Source: Halorubrum laminariae
GTDB lineage: Archaea > Halobacteriota > Halobacteria > Halobacteriales > Haloferacaceae
Reading direction: 5' to 3'
NCBI RefSeq assembly: GCF_024494655.1
Contig: NZ_JANHDL010000001.1
Location: 1 to 64,000 of the forward strand
DNA: 64,000 bases
Position 1 is the stretch's first letter. Each line of letters opens with the position of its first letter. The translations under genes and the position numbers were made by a program. Of the stretch, positions 34,775 through 44,069 are shown piece by piece. The notes under the pieces were generated by a model. That model was not told the DNA's origin and did no database searches. It saw nothing but the letters and a program-made list of their open reading frames with translations.

Positions 34775-36907
34775 ATGCAGCTCCGAGACGCGCTCGACGA
34801 CTACAAGCGGACCACCGGCCACGAAACGCGGTTTCCCGGCGAGCGCCGGACCGTCACTGGTCGGTTCTCCGGCGGTGACGGTCGCCTCGTCCACGTCGAC
34901 GGCGACGGTGAACTCCGCGACTTCGGCTATCCGCTGACGGGGCAGACCGGCCTCGTCCGGGCTCGATTCGGACTCACGATCGATGGCAATATCTCTTGGT
35001 TCAACGCGGCGGACACGCAACAGCGATATGTGGACGACGCGCCACTGGTCGAGACCACGCATGAGGTCGCCAGCGCGACGGTAACCCGCCATGACGCGAC
35101 GATCGGAGACGCCCATGTCACGCGAGCGGTCGTCGAGGCCGGCGACGACCTCGCGGTCGGGGACTGCTCGCTCGTCGTATACGCTCGGTTCGCGCCCGAC
35201 GGGCGCGACGAGCGCGTCGGTCAGCTCCGGTACGACGACGCAGTCGAGGTGTACCACGCCGACGAACACGACTTCCTCGCGAGCGCCACCGGCTTCACTG
35301 ACCTGCGCGGGCAGCTCCCGGCGACGTTCGAAGAGCTCCTCGACGATGCGCCGACGGAGCTACCGCGCGACCGCGACAACGCTCGCTACGAAGAAGAGCG
35401 GCTCTCGGGAGAGGTCGTCGTCGACGTTCCCTTGGAGGATGGGGTCGCCGTGGTCGGGACACTGCTGACCGACCGCGCTGAGTGGAACCGCGAGGCCGCG
35501 CACGATCACCTCTCGACGCTACTCGCCGACGCGCAGTCCGTCGACGCACTCGCCGACGCCGCGAGCGAGACGGTCCCGACGGTCCCGGAGTCGACTCCCG
35601 CCCGAGAGTCGCTCGTCGCGGATCTCCGCGTGCTCTCGTTGCTCTCGGCGGACTCGGGGCTCCGGATCGCCGGGCCTGACTTCGATCCGCACTACCAGCA
35701 CTCGGGGGGATACGGCTACACGTGGTTCCGCGACGACGCTGAGATATCGACGTTCGTCTTGGACGCCGACGACCGGCTCGGGATCGGGCTCGACGACTGG
35801 CACGCCCGATCGGCTGCTATGTACGTCGACACCCAGCGACCCGACGGATCGTGGCCGCACCGCGTGTGGCCGCGGGACGGCGCGCTCGCGCCCGGCTGGG
35901 CGAACGCCCGCATCGAGGACGGACCCGATGTCGACTACCAAGCCGACCAAACGGGAAGCGTCATCACCTACCTCGCGCGAGCGCGCGCCGCGGGCGTCGC
36001 CGGACAGAGTCCGGCTGCTAGCGGGACGTCGTCCCGCTCCGTCGACGGGCTCGACCGGGCACTCGTCGCCGCGCTCGCGGGCCTCGACGCCGCGCTCGCT
36101 TCGGACGGTCTCCCCGTCGTCTGTCAGAACGCGTGGGAGGACTCTATCGGCCGGTTCGGGCACACCGCGGCGACGTTCCTAGAGGCGTACAGCGAACTCG
36201 CGCGCCACGGCGAGGGGATCGACGCGGCGGCGCTCGACGCAGACAGCGATCTACCGGACGGGAGTCGGTTGGACGCGGATCTCCCCGACGACCTCGCCGC
36301 CCACGCCCACGTTCAGGCCGAACGAGTGTTCGACGCGCTCGACGATCTGTGGGTGTCAGATCGGGGATGTTACGCCCTACGCGAGACGCCCGAGGGCGAC
36401 ATCGACGACCGGCTCGATTCGTCGACGCTGGCGCTTTCGAGCGCACACCGCTCGTTCGACGCGGTTCGAGATATCGGCGAGGAACGGCTCGATCGGCTGG
36501 TCGCGCACGTCGAGACCGTGGTCGACGGGCTCGCGCACGAGACGGAGAACGTGTCGGGGTTGCAACGGTACGAGGGCGACGGCTGGCGGCGCGCGAGCCA
36601 GCACTCGGAGAAGGTGTGGACCGTCTCGACCGCGTGGGGGGCGAATGCCTGCGCCGAACTCGCCGTGCTGCTCGATGACCACAACGATCCACGGGCTGAC
36701 GAGCTGTTCGCCCGTGCGCGCGAGCTTCTCGCATACGTCTCTCCGGGCGGATCGCTCTGTGCGTCGACGGGACACCTCCCCGAACAGTTCTTCGACGACG
36801 GGACGCCCGACAGCGCGACGCCACTCGGCTGGCCCCACGCGATCCGGCTCGCGACGGTTGCGCTGCTCGCCGACGCCGATCGCTTGTCGCCGGTCGTGGC
36901 CGACTGA
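34775..36907 (+). CDS. Glycoside hydrolase family 15 (glucoamylase-like)
   Basis: 710 residues. An N-terminal beta-sandwich (about 1-270) is followed by the (alpha/alpha)6 barrel. Barrel markers are YGYTWFRDDAEISTFVL (about residue 312), TQRPDGSWPHRVWPRDG, VDYQADQTGSVITYL, and the acid-containing NAWEDSIGRFGHTAAT (about residue 452). HSEKVWTVSTAWGANA near residue 610 lies where the base residue is expected. The likely role is release of glucose from alpha-glucans or trehalose-type substrates. No signal peptide is seen, so it probably acts in the cytoplasm, with the BASS transporter gene convergent to it. Confidence 0.88.
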   Translation: MQLRDALDDYKRTTGHETRFPGERRTVTGRFSGGDGRLVHVDGDGELRDFGYPLTGQTGLVRARFGLTIDGNISWFNAADTQQRYVDDAPLVETTHEVASATVTRHDATIGDAHVTRAVVEAGDDLAVGDCSLVVYARFAPDGRDERVGQLRYDDAVEVYHADEHDFLASATGFTDLRGQLPATFEELLDDAPTELPRDRDNARYEEERLSGEVVVDVPLEDGVAVVGTLLTDRAEWNREAAHDHLSTLLADAQSVDALADAASETVPTVPESTPARESLVADLRVLSLLSADSGLRIAGPDFDPHYQHSGGYGYTWFRDDAEISTFVLDADDRLGIGLDDWHARSAAMYVDTQRPDGSWPHRVWPRDGALAPGWANARIEDGPDVDYQADQTGSVITYLARARAAGVAGQSPAASGTSSRSVDGLDRALVAALAGLDAALASDGLPVVCQNAWEDSIGRFGHTAATFLEAYSELARHGEGIDAAALDADSDLPDGSRLDADLPDDLAAHAHVQAERVFDALDDLWVSDRGCYALRETPEGDIDDRLDSSTLALSSAHRSFDAVRDIGEERLDRLVAHVETVVDGLAHETENVSGLQRYEGDGWRRASQHSEKVWTVSTAWGANACAELAVLLDDHNDPRADELFARARELLAYVSPGGSLCASTGHLPEQFFDDGTPDSATPLGWPHAIRLATVALLADADRLSPVVAD

Positions 36908-36921
36908 GCCGCAATCTCGCC

Positions 36922-37809
36922 TCACGTCGCGTCGGCGAGCACGGCCCCGCCGGTCTGCTGGACGACGTAGAAGACGATGATCGACGCGGTGACGAGCGGC
37001 TCGGCAAAAGGTAACGAGACCAGCAACGCGATTCCGAGGTTCTTGAGATTGGTGGTAAAACACAGCGCGAACCCCCGCTCTCGACCGATACCGAACGCGC
37101 GCTGACACACCACGGTGAGCGCCGTACCGACAACCAAAAGGAGGACAGCGACGCCGACAACCGCGAACAGCGCCGCCGAGTCGATACCGGAGAGTCCGAC
37201 ACCGGCGACCGCCGTGTAGATCAGGAGGAGTATCGCGAGCGTCGAGGTTCGCTCTATCGTCTCGGCCGACAGCGTGTCGGTCGGAACGACAACGGTGAGC
37301 AGCACTCCCCCACCGACGATCACCGCGAGATCGACGAGGATGGACGCGGTGGGGACGGTGATCCGCGAGCCGACGAGTCGGGTGAGAACGAGGGGAGTCG
37401 CCGCGGGCGCAACGAGGAGGGATGCGATTGAGGTGATCGTCGCTAGCTGTACGTCGCCGCGTGCGAGCCGTGTCCAAATTATCGCGCTCCCCGCGGTCGT
37501 CGGGACCGAAAGCGCGATCGCGAAGCCGAGCACAGCCGCGTCCGAGAGCACGGCTTCGACGAGATGCATGCCCGCGACTGGCAACACGACGTACGAGAGG
37601 CAAAGCGAGAGCGCGACGACTGCGGTGTACGACGAGTAATCGATCGCCGCGAACCGGACGCCGCGGAGCGACGTGAACACGAGGAAGATGACGAGCGGCG
37701 TGATGAGCGGGTCCAGATACGGTGACAACTGCGGCGCGAGCACGCCGACGCCGGCGGCTCCGAGCACGAGGAGCACGTTCGAGAACCGCGCGAGTGCGTT
37801 CCGGATCAT
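36922..37809 (-). CDS. Bile acid:sodium symporter-type transporter (BASS family)
   Basis: 295 residues with about nine or ten hydrophobic segments. The polar break in helix 4 (SVPTTAGSAIIWTRLARGD) and the CFTTNLKNLGIALLV motif near residue 250 match the inverted repeats of BASS transporters and their crossover helices. Sodium-coupled uptake of an organic anion is the family role; substrate unknown. I chose ATG 37809, as the GTG at 37830 would put charged residues in front of the first helix. GATATATTC lies about 35-40 bases upstream. Confidence 0.8.
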   Translation of the reverse strand: MIRNALARFSNVLLVLGAAGVGVLAPQLSPYLDPLITPLVIFLVFTSLRGVRFAAIDYSSYTAVVALSLCLSYVVLPVAGMHLVEAVLSDAAVLGFAIALSVPTTAGSAIIWTRLARGDVQLATITSIASLLVAPAATPLVLTRLVGSRITVPTASILVDLAVIVGGGVLLTVVVPTDTLSAETIERTSTLAILLLIYTAVAGVGLSGIDSAALFAVVGVAVLLLVVGTALTVVCQRAFGIGRERGFALCFTTNLKNLGIALLVSLPFAEPLVTASIIVFYVVQQTGGAVLADAT

Positions 37810-38280
37810 TGCGTGGAAGTCCAGTCTCACTCACTCTGACGGGACGCGGAATATATCTGCTGGCTCGCCGCCGACCGCCGGCCGCCGCGAGCGACGGTCG
37901 ATGATACCCGCCGACCGACTGCGACGATGAAAATAAATTACAGGCGGACGCGGTCGGCGCGCCGGTGAGCGCCGCTCGCGGCGCGAACCGCCCGCGAGGG
38001 AAGCCGTGAGCGATGTGGGCGACCGTCGAGAGCCCCGAGCGAACGGCGAGGTTGGGGAGGGTGAGGCTGCGGTGCTGTGCGGGGCGGGACCCGAAGAAGA
38101 AGCCGAGAGGCCGGAGATTTGGCGGGCGACACCGCGTCAGCGACGAGATCAATATGTCCACTCCAACGCGACTACCATTTATAAGCAAACGCGACGGGAC
38201 GGCGAACAGTTATAAACGGAACACGGCTCACGGCAGAACTCAGGTATCGAACGTCCCCAAACGCCGCTCGCGTCGACCGC
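37810..38280. other. 471-base stretch without gene; possible GC-rich small RNA or repeat
   Basis: A plus-strand AATAAATTAC at about 37930 precedes a GC-rich tract (37950-38130). The tract has self-complementary parts around 37975 (GCGCCGCTCGCGGCGC) and words such as GAGGCTGCGGTGCTGTGC. Two more TATA-like words, ATTTATAAG near 38176 and GTTATAAAC near 38210, follow but lead into no plus-strand gene. Translations here look random. I could not match a known RNA. Confidence 0.4.
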
Positions 38281-38817
38281 CTACTCCGTGGCCGTCGCTT
38301 CGAACTTCTCGCGCACTTTCTCCATCTTCGGCTTCGCGTGGAAGGTGCAGTAGGCGTCGTCGGGGTTCTTCGCGAAGTAGTCCTGATGGTGTTCCTCGGC
38401 GCGGTAGAACGTCTCTAGCGGTTCGATCTCGGTGACGACATCGTCGTCGTATGCTGAATTAAGCGCGTCGACGTACGACTCGGCGACCTCCCGCTGCGTC
38501 TCGTCGTGATAGAGGACGATCGACCGGTACTGACTCCCCACGTCCGGCCCCTGTCGATTGAGTTGGGTCGGATCGTGGATCTCGAAGAACGCCTCCAGCA
38601 CGTCCTCGTAGGCGATCACCGTCGGATCGAATTCCACCTGCACGACCTCGGCGTGGCCGGTGTTCCCCGAGCAGACGGCCTTATACGTGGGATCGTCGGC
38701 ATTGCCGCCGGCGTATCCGGAGGTGACTGACTCGACGCCGGTGAGCTGTTCGAGCGCCGCCTCTGTACACCAGAAGCACCCACCGCCGAGCGTCGCCGTC
38801 TCGCGTGTCTCAGACAT
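38281..38817 (-). CDS. msrA: Peptide-methionine (S)-S-oxide reductase
   Basis: 178 residues, single MsrA domain. The catalytic Cys is in GGGCFWCTEA (residues about 10-19), and further family markers are SGYAGG, GHAEVVQVEF, and DVGSQYRSIV. It reduces oxidised methionine in proteins using thioredoxin-type donors. Resolving Cys candidates include CYS in DAYCTFHA. ATG 38817 places the motif at the usual distance from the N-terminus. Single gene, no msrB alongside. Confidence 0.95.
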   Translation of the reverse strand: MSETRETATLGGGCFWCTEAALEQLTGVESVTSGYAGGNADDPTYKAVCSGNTGHAEVVQVEFDPTVIAYEDVLEAFFEIHDPTQLNRQGPDVGSQYRSIVLYHDETQREVAESYVDALNSAYDDDVVTEIEPLETFYRAEEHHQDYFAKNPDDAYCTFHAKPKMEKVREKFEATATE

Positions 38818-38899
38818 ACTCGGAAGGAGGACACGGAGACGTATCAATCGTGTGCGTCAGAAAGTAGCGAGAGGACGACACGTATCGGTCGCGACCGAC

Positions 38900-39649
38900 C
38901 TACTGCACGTCGTAGACGACGTTGACCGACACCTGCACGCTCACGTCACCGGTCTCGATGCCGGTCGACGCGTCGCCGGCGTCACCGCCGTCAAGCGCTG
39001 CGGTCTCGGCAACCCGGTACGGCGACACGCCGGACCCGCCGGTCGAGACGGCGTGGACACCCTCGATCGTCAGGTCGCTGGCGTTCGCGAGCACGTCGGC
39101 GTCGGCCCGGGCGTTCGTCATCGCGTTCTGGAGCGCCTCCTCGCGTACCGCTGCCTCGCGCTCCTCGCTCAGGCCGAACTGGATCTGTTGGACCTCGTCA
39201 GCACCGGAGCCGATCGCGACATCGATGACCTCGCCGACGGCGTCAACGTTGTCGAGTTCGATCTCGTACTGGTGGACGCCCTCGAACTGCGTGCGATTGG
39301 GATTCTCGCGCGACGCGTACGTCTCGCTTACGTCGTAGCGGACGGTCTGAATGGCGTCCTCGGAGAGTCCCCACTCCGTCAGTCCGGCGCGCAGCGAGTC
39401 TTCGTCGGCCGCGAGGTCGTCACGGACCGACTGTGCGTCCGATCCCGACGCGGTGACTGCCACCCGGATCGTCGCGCGGTCGGGGCTTGCCGTGGCTTCA
39501 CCGTTCGCGGCCACGTCGATGCTCTCGTCGAGCGTCGCTTGGTCGCCGGTACCGCTGCCGGCCCCACCGGTCGAGCCCGCGAGTCCAGAACAGCCTGCCA
39601 GCGCGACGAGCAGCGTCACGCCGACGATCACTGTGAGTCGTCTGTCCAT
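38900..39649 (-). CDS. SIMPL-domain (DUF541) lipoprotein
   Basis: 249 residues. The leader MDRRLTVIVGVTLLV ends in lipobox LAGC (Cys about residue 22), then a Gly/Ser linker. SIMPL domain (about 45-245): VAANGEATASPDRATIRVAV is the typical first strand, followed by LTEWGLSEDAIQTVRYDV and a C-terminal TGDVSVQVSVNVVYDV. Members are found on the outside of many bacteria and archaea with loosely defined stress roles. It is divergent from nothing and lies close to the FNT gene on the same strand. Confidence 0.88.
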   Translation of the reverse strand: MDRRLTVIVGVTLLVALAGCSGLAGSTGGAGSGTGDQATLDESIDVAANGEATASPDRATIRVAVTASGSDAQSVRDDLAADEDSLRAGLTEWGLSEDAIQTVRYDVSETYASRENPNRTQFEGVHQYEIELDNVDAVGEVIDVAIGSGADEVQQIQFGLSEEREAAVREEALQNAMTNARADADVLANASDLTIEGVHAVSTGGSGVSPYRVAETAALDGGDAGDASTGIETGDVSVQVSVNVVYDVQ

Positions 39650-39708
39650 ACGAGGCGATACGACACTCGTCTCCAAGAAGCCGCCGGTGACACAAAGAGC
39701 CGTTTGCG

Positions 39709-42132
39709 CTATCGATCGTCGCGGCCGCTATCGTCTGTTTCGGACGCGTCGTTCGCGTCGCCGTTGCTGTTGTCGGTCTCTGAGCCGATATCCTCGTCGT
39801 CATCATCTGCAACCTCGTCTGCGTCGTTCCTGTCCACATCGGCTGCGTCGGCCCGGTCCGAATCGTCTGTGTCATCCTCGTCTGCATCGTCGTGATCGGT
39901 GACGACCGCCGGCTCGATCGGTCCGTCGTCGTCTCTGTCCGTATCGTCGTCTCTGTCCGTATCGTCGTCTCTGTCCGTATCGTCGTCTCCATCCGCATCG
40001 TCGTCTCCATCCGCATCGTCGTCATCGTCGTGATCGGTGACGACCGCCGGCTCCGGGGATCGATCGGACTCGGTGTCCTGATTGAGCTCCTCGTCGAGAA
40101 CGACCGTCTCGTCGTCGCCGGGCGTCTCCCGATGGGTTGATTCGGCGCGCGTGCTCCTCGCGTCACCCGTCTCGTCGCTTTTGTCGACCTCGGCTCCGCG
40201 GGTATCCGTCGAGTCGCCGAGTGAGTTGTCGTCCATATCCACGAGATCGGCACCGCTCGACTGCTCTGGGTCGCGTTCGACACCGTCGAGGACGGGGGTC
40301 GAATCCCGTCGACCGGAGCCGAACAGCCGCTCGCGGAGCGAGCGCCTGCTCGGGCGCTCGGCGAGCAGCAGCGAGCAGTCGACATCGTTTGTGATGTCGA
40401 TGTGCAGGGAGTTCGAGACGAGCCGCGAGAGCATTCCCTTCTCCGTCGCGCCGAGGATGACGAGCGTATTATCGGTCGCCTCTCGGACGATCGCTTCCTC
40501 CACGTCGCCGCTGTCGTCGACGACCTGCTCTGCGTCAGCCAGTCCGTTCTCTCTCGCCCACGCCGCGAGGAACCCCTCACCATCCTCGCGATTCTCGGGG
40601 GCGTCGACGACGTGTAACAGCCGCACCGTCGAACCGGCCGTCCGCGAGAGGACGCTCGCGACCTCCGCACCGAGCGTCGAGTCGGGGCCGCCGGAAGTGG
40701 GGAGAAGGATCCGCGACGTGTCGAGTTCGTGGTCGTTCAAGATGAGGAAGTCACAGGGGAGCTGGTTCGTCAGCTCGTCGATCGGGCGCTCCGCGCGGGC
40801 GGCGCTCCACAGCTGGTCGTCGCCCCAGCCCAGCAACACGGCGTCGGGGCGCGTGCGGCGAGCCATGTTGAACACCTCCTCGAAGGACCGATGCGTGACG
40901 ACCGTGGAGGTGGAAACGTCGATGTCGTACGACTCGGCAGTCGCTTTGAGCCCCTCCATTCCCTCTTCTGAGACATCAGCGATCCGACCGGCACCCGCAG
41001 ACAGCGACATCCGCTCCGGGGCCTGCACGACGTGAACGATGTGGACGAGCCCGTCCTCGCGGTCGCTCGCGAGTCGACTCGCGAGTTCGACGATCTGCCC
41101 GTCGGTGCGCGGGTTCGTGATCGGCACCATGATCCGGTGGCCCTCGTTGGCGAACAGCGTCGCCTCCGTGGCGTCTAAGATCGGGACGTACGAGCGACCA
41201 GCCGCCCGGCCGAGCGCCCACTCGGGCACCGTGAGCCGACGAGTCATCCCTTCGAAGCGCGCCTCCTCTAAGCGCTCCTCGCTCGTCTGGAAGTAGTTCA
41301 CCAGCGTGACCAAGACGACACCACCGATCGTGTTTCCGAGTAGCACGGGAAGGATGAAATCGACGAGTCCGCCGTACAGGCTCACATCACCTGCGTACAG
41401 GCCGAGATCCGCCGCGAACAGTAGGTACAGCACTTCGGTGAAGGAGACGACGACGTGATACAGGTCACCGAGCGGGATCGCGAGGAACGCGAGGTAGACG
41501 ACGAGCAGCCGGGTGACGGAGTTCGTCGAGGCGAACCCGACCCAGACGACGCCGGCGACGATCAGCCCCGCCATCGCGGCCTTGAAGAAGAGCGGCCAGA
41601 AGCCGACATCGAACCCACCGCTGGAGATGTAGATCGCGGAGTCGATCGTCTCGCCGGTGAAGACCCCGCCGTACGAGAGCACGATCGCGCCGAACGCGCC
41701 GCCGGTGAAGTTGCCGGCGAGGACGATAGTCCAGTGCCGGAGGAGGGTGGGGAGACTCGCGAGTCTCTCCAAGGTCAGCGCCACCGGCGGAAGCGTGTTC
41801 TCGGTGTACAGTTGGTAGCCGCCGATGATGATGTAGATGAATCCGAGCGGGTAGAGGAGCACGCTCAGGATGGGATGAGAGTCGGTCGCGGCCGACAGCG
41901 ACGCGTACAGCATGAACGTGATCGTGATCGCGAGCCCCGCGGCGAGCCCGCTGAAGAAGAGTTCTCGGCTCCCCGAAGTCACCTCCTCGTCGGCGGCGGC
42001 GATGATCCGCTGGAACACCTCGTCCGACGAGAACCGGTCCCGGACGGCCTCGCCGACCGCCGGCGCGCCGCTGCGGGAGCGCTCGACGACTTCGCGCATC
42101 GAATCGTCGTCGGGTCGCGTTGAATCGGTCAC
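39709..42132 (-). CDS. FNT-type channel fused to two USP domains and an acidic repeat tail
   Basis: About 807 residues from GTG 42132 (GTG 42183 and ATG 42099 are alternatives; TTTTTATCG about 25 bases ahead favours 42132). Residues about 35-300 form a formate/nitrite-channel domain with six hydrophobic segments, including the FNT-like LAGNFTGGAFGAI near 140 and GNTIGGVVLVTLVNY near 275. Then come two universal-stress-protein-like domains, about 335-475 (HRIMVPITNPRTDGQIVELA) and 485-605 (TSRILLPTSGGPDSTLG). The last ~190 residues are almost all Asp, Glu, Thr, Ser and Gly, with DDDTDR/DDDADG hexapeptide repeats. FNT channels pass small anions; the USP parts suggest cytoplasmic regulation. Confidence 0.88.
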   Translation of the reverse strand: MTDSTRPDDDSMREVVERSRSGAPAVGEAVRDRFSSDEVFQRIIAAADEEVTSGSRELFFSGLAAGLAITITFMLYASLSAATDSHPILSVLLYPLGFIYIIIGGYQLYTENTLPPVALTLERLASLPTLLRHWTIVLAGNFTGGAFGAIVLSYGGVFTGETIDSAIYISSGGFDVGFWPLFFKAAMAGLIVAGVVWVGFASTNSVTRLLVVYLAFLAIPLGDLYHVVVSFTEVLYLLFAADLGLYAGDVSLYGGLVDFILPVLLGNTIGGVVLVTLVNYFQTSEERLEEARFEGMTRRLTVPEWALGRAAGRSYVPILDATEATLFANEGHRIMVPITNPRTDGQIVELASRLASDREDGLVHIVHVVQAPERMSLSAGAGRIADVSEEGMEGLKATAESYDIDVSTSTVVTHRSFEEVFNMARRTRPDAVLLGWGDDQLWSAARAERPIDELTNQLPCDFLILNDHELDTSRILLPTSGGPDSTLGAEVASVLSRTAGSTVRLLHVVDAPENREDGEGFLAAWARENGLADAEQVVDDSGDVEEAIVREATDNTLVILGATEKGMLSRLVSNSLHIDITNDVDCSLLLAERPSRRSLRERLFGSGRRDSTPVLDGVERDPEQSSGADLVDMDDNSLGDSTDTRGAEVDKSDETGDARSTRAESTHRETPGDDETVVLDEELNQDTESDRSPEPAVVTDHDDDDDADGDDDADGDDDTDRDDDTDRDDDTDRDDDGPIEPAVVTDHDDADEDDTDDSDRADAADVDRNDADEVADDDDEDIGSETDNSNGDANDASETDDSGRDDR
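39935..40030 (-). repeat. 18-bp tandem repeat encoding acidic hexapeptides
   Basis: Three copies of an 18-base unit for DDDTDR are followed on the gene's 5' side by two for DDDADG, inside the tail of the FNT-USP gene. A word pair for EPAVVTDHDD flanks the array on both sides. Copy number is likely to vary between strains. Confidence 0.75.
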
Positions 42133-42294
42133 TGTCGGATCACTGGAGCCGCGATAAAAAGTAGTTCCTCTTTCGGCAGACACTCCGAAACTATCCGTTC
42201 ACACACTTCTCTTCCGGATATGAGCATCTTGTACACGAATACACAATTCGTGCGCGTTCGTCTTGTTGACCTGCTGTGGGCGGTGTCAGACCTG

Positions 42295-43587
42295 TCAGGC
42301 CCGCGCGACCGTCACGAAGCGGACTTCGACGCTGACCTCGTCGCCGATCGTTGTCTCGATCCGGTCGTCGAGTGCGGACGCCACGCCGTCGATCGTCCCA
42401 CCCGGCGGCGCGCCGACCGTGACGGTCACGCGTTCGGTGTCGAGCGGCGGGATCGTTCCGCCCCGCTCGACATCCAGTTCGAGCAGCTCTAGCCCGGAGT
42501 CAAGCGTCGCCAGTTCGTCGCCGGTCGCGGACCGGATATCGGCCTCGGTCGTCGACGCTACGTACGACTCGTAGGTGACGCCGCCGAGAAACACCGAGAG
42601 GATCGCGATGGCGGCGACGAGTACGGCGACGCGCTTGAGGAACGCCGCGCGAGCGTTGTCCTCGCGGAACCAGCGCTGGGGACGGTATCCCTCGTACCAG
42701 AGCACGACGAGTGCGGAGAGGTTGATAGAGAGCACGTTGACAGCGACGATCACGCCGGCTCCGACCACGAGTCGCGGGATCTGAAAGGCGATGCCGATGC
42801 CGACCGCGGCCGCGGGCGGGATCAACGCGACAGCGATCATGACGCCGACAAGGGTCGCCGAGACGCCGGTCATGAGCGAGACGATGCCGGCGATACCGGC
42901 ACCGATCGCCACGACAAGCACGAGGACGTTGGGTGCGAGCCGCTCCGCCACCTCCGCGAGTTCGAGCGGGTCGAGCCCCGGCGGAACGAGGGCGAGCGAC
43001 CGCACGGCGTAGGCGAAAAGCGTCGCCGCCGCGATCGCCACGACGACGCCGAGCACCTGCATCCGCACGCCACGCCGAAAGGTGTCCTCGTCGTCGACAA
43101 CGGTGCCGACCGCGGCCGACATCGCGGGGCCGATGAGCGGGGCGATCACCATCGATCCGACGACGGTCGCCGGCGAGTCGAGCAGGAGTCCGGCAGTCGC
43201 GATGACTGCCGATATCACCGTCATCAGCACGTACGTTCCGAGCCCGGAGGCGAGGTCGTCCGCCTTGGCCTGCAGCTCCTCGCGGGAGATGCGATCGCCG
43301 CCGTGTTCCGATTCCTCGGCGTACTCTTCCTCTAGGGCCTCAAACCGTCGCGATATCACGGTCTCGGCGGCGACGATCACGGTGTAGGTACTCTCATCGA
43401 TCCCCGCCTCCCGGAGCCGTTCGAGAACGGGCTCGACGGCGGCGGTCGGCAGGGGAAACGTCGCGACCGCGGTGTACTCGCGTCCGCTGGTCTCGTCGGT
43501 GACGACGTAGTCGACCCCTTCGTCGTCGAGCGCGCGCACGACGGCCGCACGCTTCCCCGCCGGAATCATGACCTGAACGAGTCGCAC
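42295..43587 (-). CDS. DUF389 / TIGR00341 family membrane protein
   Basis: 430 residues. A soluble N-terminal domain (about 1-105; MRLVQVMIPAGKRAAVV, then VEPVLERLREAGIDE) precedes six or more hydrophobic segments. GSMVIAPLIGPAMSAAVG near residue 150 is the signature of DUF389 proteins. A C-terminal soluble part of about 90 residues follows. Function unknown; some relatives are described only as uncharacterised hydrophobic proteins. It shares strand with the FNT-USP gene, separated by about 160 bases. Confidence 0.88.
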   Translation of the reverse strand: MRLVQVMIPAGKRAAVVRALDDEGVDYVVTDETSGREYTAVATFPLPTAAVEPVLERLREAGIDESTYTVIVAAETVISRRFEALEEEYAEESEHGGDRISREELQAKADDLASGLGTYVLMTVISAVIATAGLLLDSPATVVGSMVIAPLIGPAMSAAVGTVVDDEDTFRRGVRMQVLGVVVAIAAATLFAYAVRSLALVPPGLDPLELAEVAERLAPNVLVLVVAIGAGIAGIVSLMTGVSATLVGVMIAVALIPPAAAVGIGIAFQIPRLVVGAGVIVAVNVLSINLSALVVLWYEGYRPQRWFREDNARAAFLKRVAVLVAAIAILSVFLGGVTYESYVASTTEADIRSATGDELATLDSGLELLELDVERGGTIPPLDTERVTVTVGAPPGGTIDGVASALDDRIETTIGDEVSVEVRFVTVARA

Positions 43588-43717
43588 GGTCGGTAGTCTC
43601 TCCCGCGAAGTATATAAACAGGCGGTGAGCGCCGGGGCGGATCCGGTGGCGACGTTTCGGGATATCCCGCGCGAAACGGAACTTTAATGCGCGAATCCCT
43701 CACACCTTCGGACAAGA

Positions 43718-43969
43718 ATGCTCTCGCCGCTGGCTATCGACACGTTCCTGCTCGATTACCATCTCGGGCACGTCATACTGCTCGGGTTCATCGTCTCGCT
43801 TCTGGGAGCCGCGCCCCTGAAGTCGCAGAAGGTGTTCGCGTCTGTCTTCGCCGGCTTCGGGCTGATCTTCATGGTCGCCCCGTTCACGACGATGCCGAAA
43901 GTGTACGTTCTCGCCGGAATCCCGCTGATCCTCGTTGGCGCGCTGTTGTGGACGATGAGCGGCCGGTAA
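43718..43969 (+). CDS. Three-helix small membrane protein, unknown
   Basis: 83 residues. Hydrophobic segments at about 18-30, 38-55 and 62-79. N-terminal LDYHLGHVILLGFIVSLLG is well suited to membrane insertion. Only short loops; the Lys pair in APLKSQK marks one. ACTTTAATG lies about 35 bases upstream, a fair promoter. The overlapping longer frame starting at 43687 is arginine-rich and rejected. Located just ahead of thrB; family not recognised. Confidence 0.7.
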   Translation: MLSPLAIDTFLLDYHLGHVILLGFIVSLLGAAPLKSQKVFASVFAGFGLIFMVAPFTTMPKVYVLAGIPLILVGALLWTMSGR

Positions 43970-44069
43970 CCGAGCGGTGAACTGACGCGCGCCGGACTCG
44001 CGTCCCGCTGGTCGATCGTCTCGCCGGTCGATCCCGCTCCTTTTTGCACCCCGAGCGAAACTGGCCGCC

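Noticed and set aside
36377..38188. 603-codon minus-strand frame across two genes and a gap
   Set aside because: Crosses the GH15 gene antisense and the BASS gene in the wrong frame; no recognisable motif.
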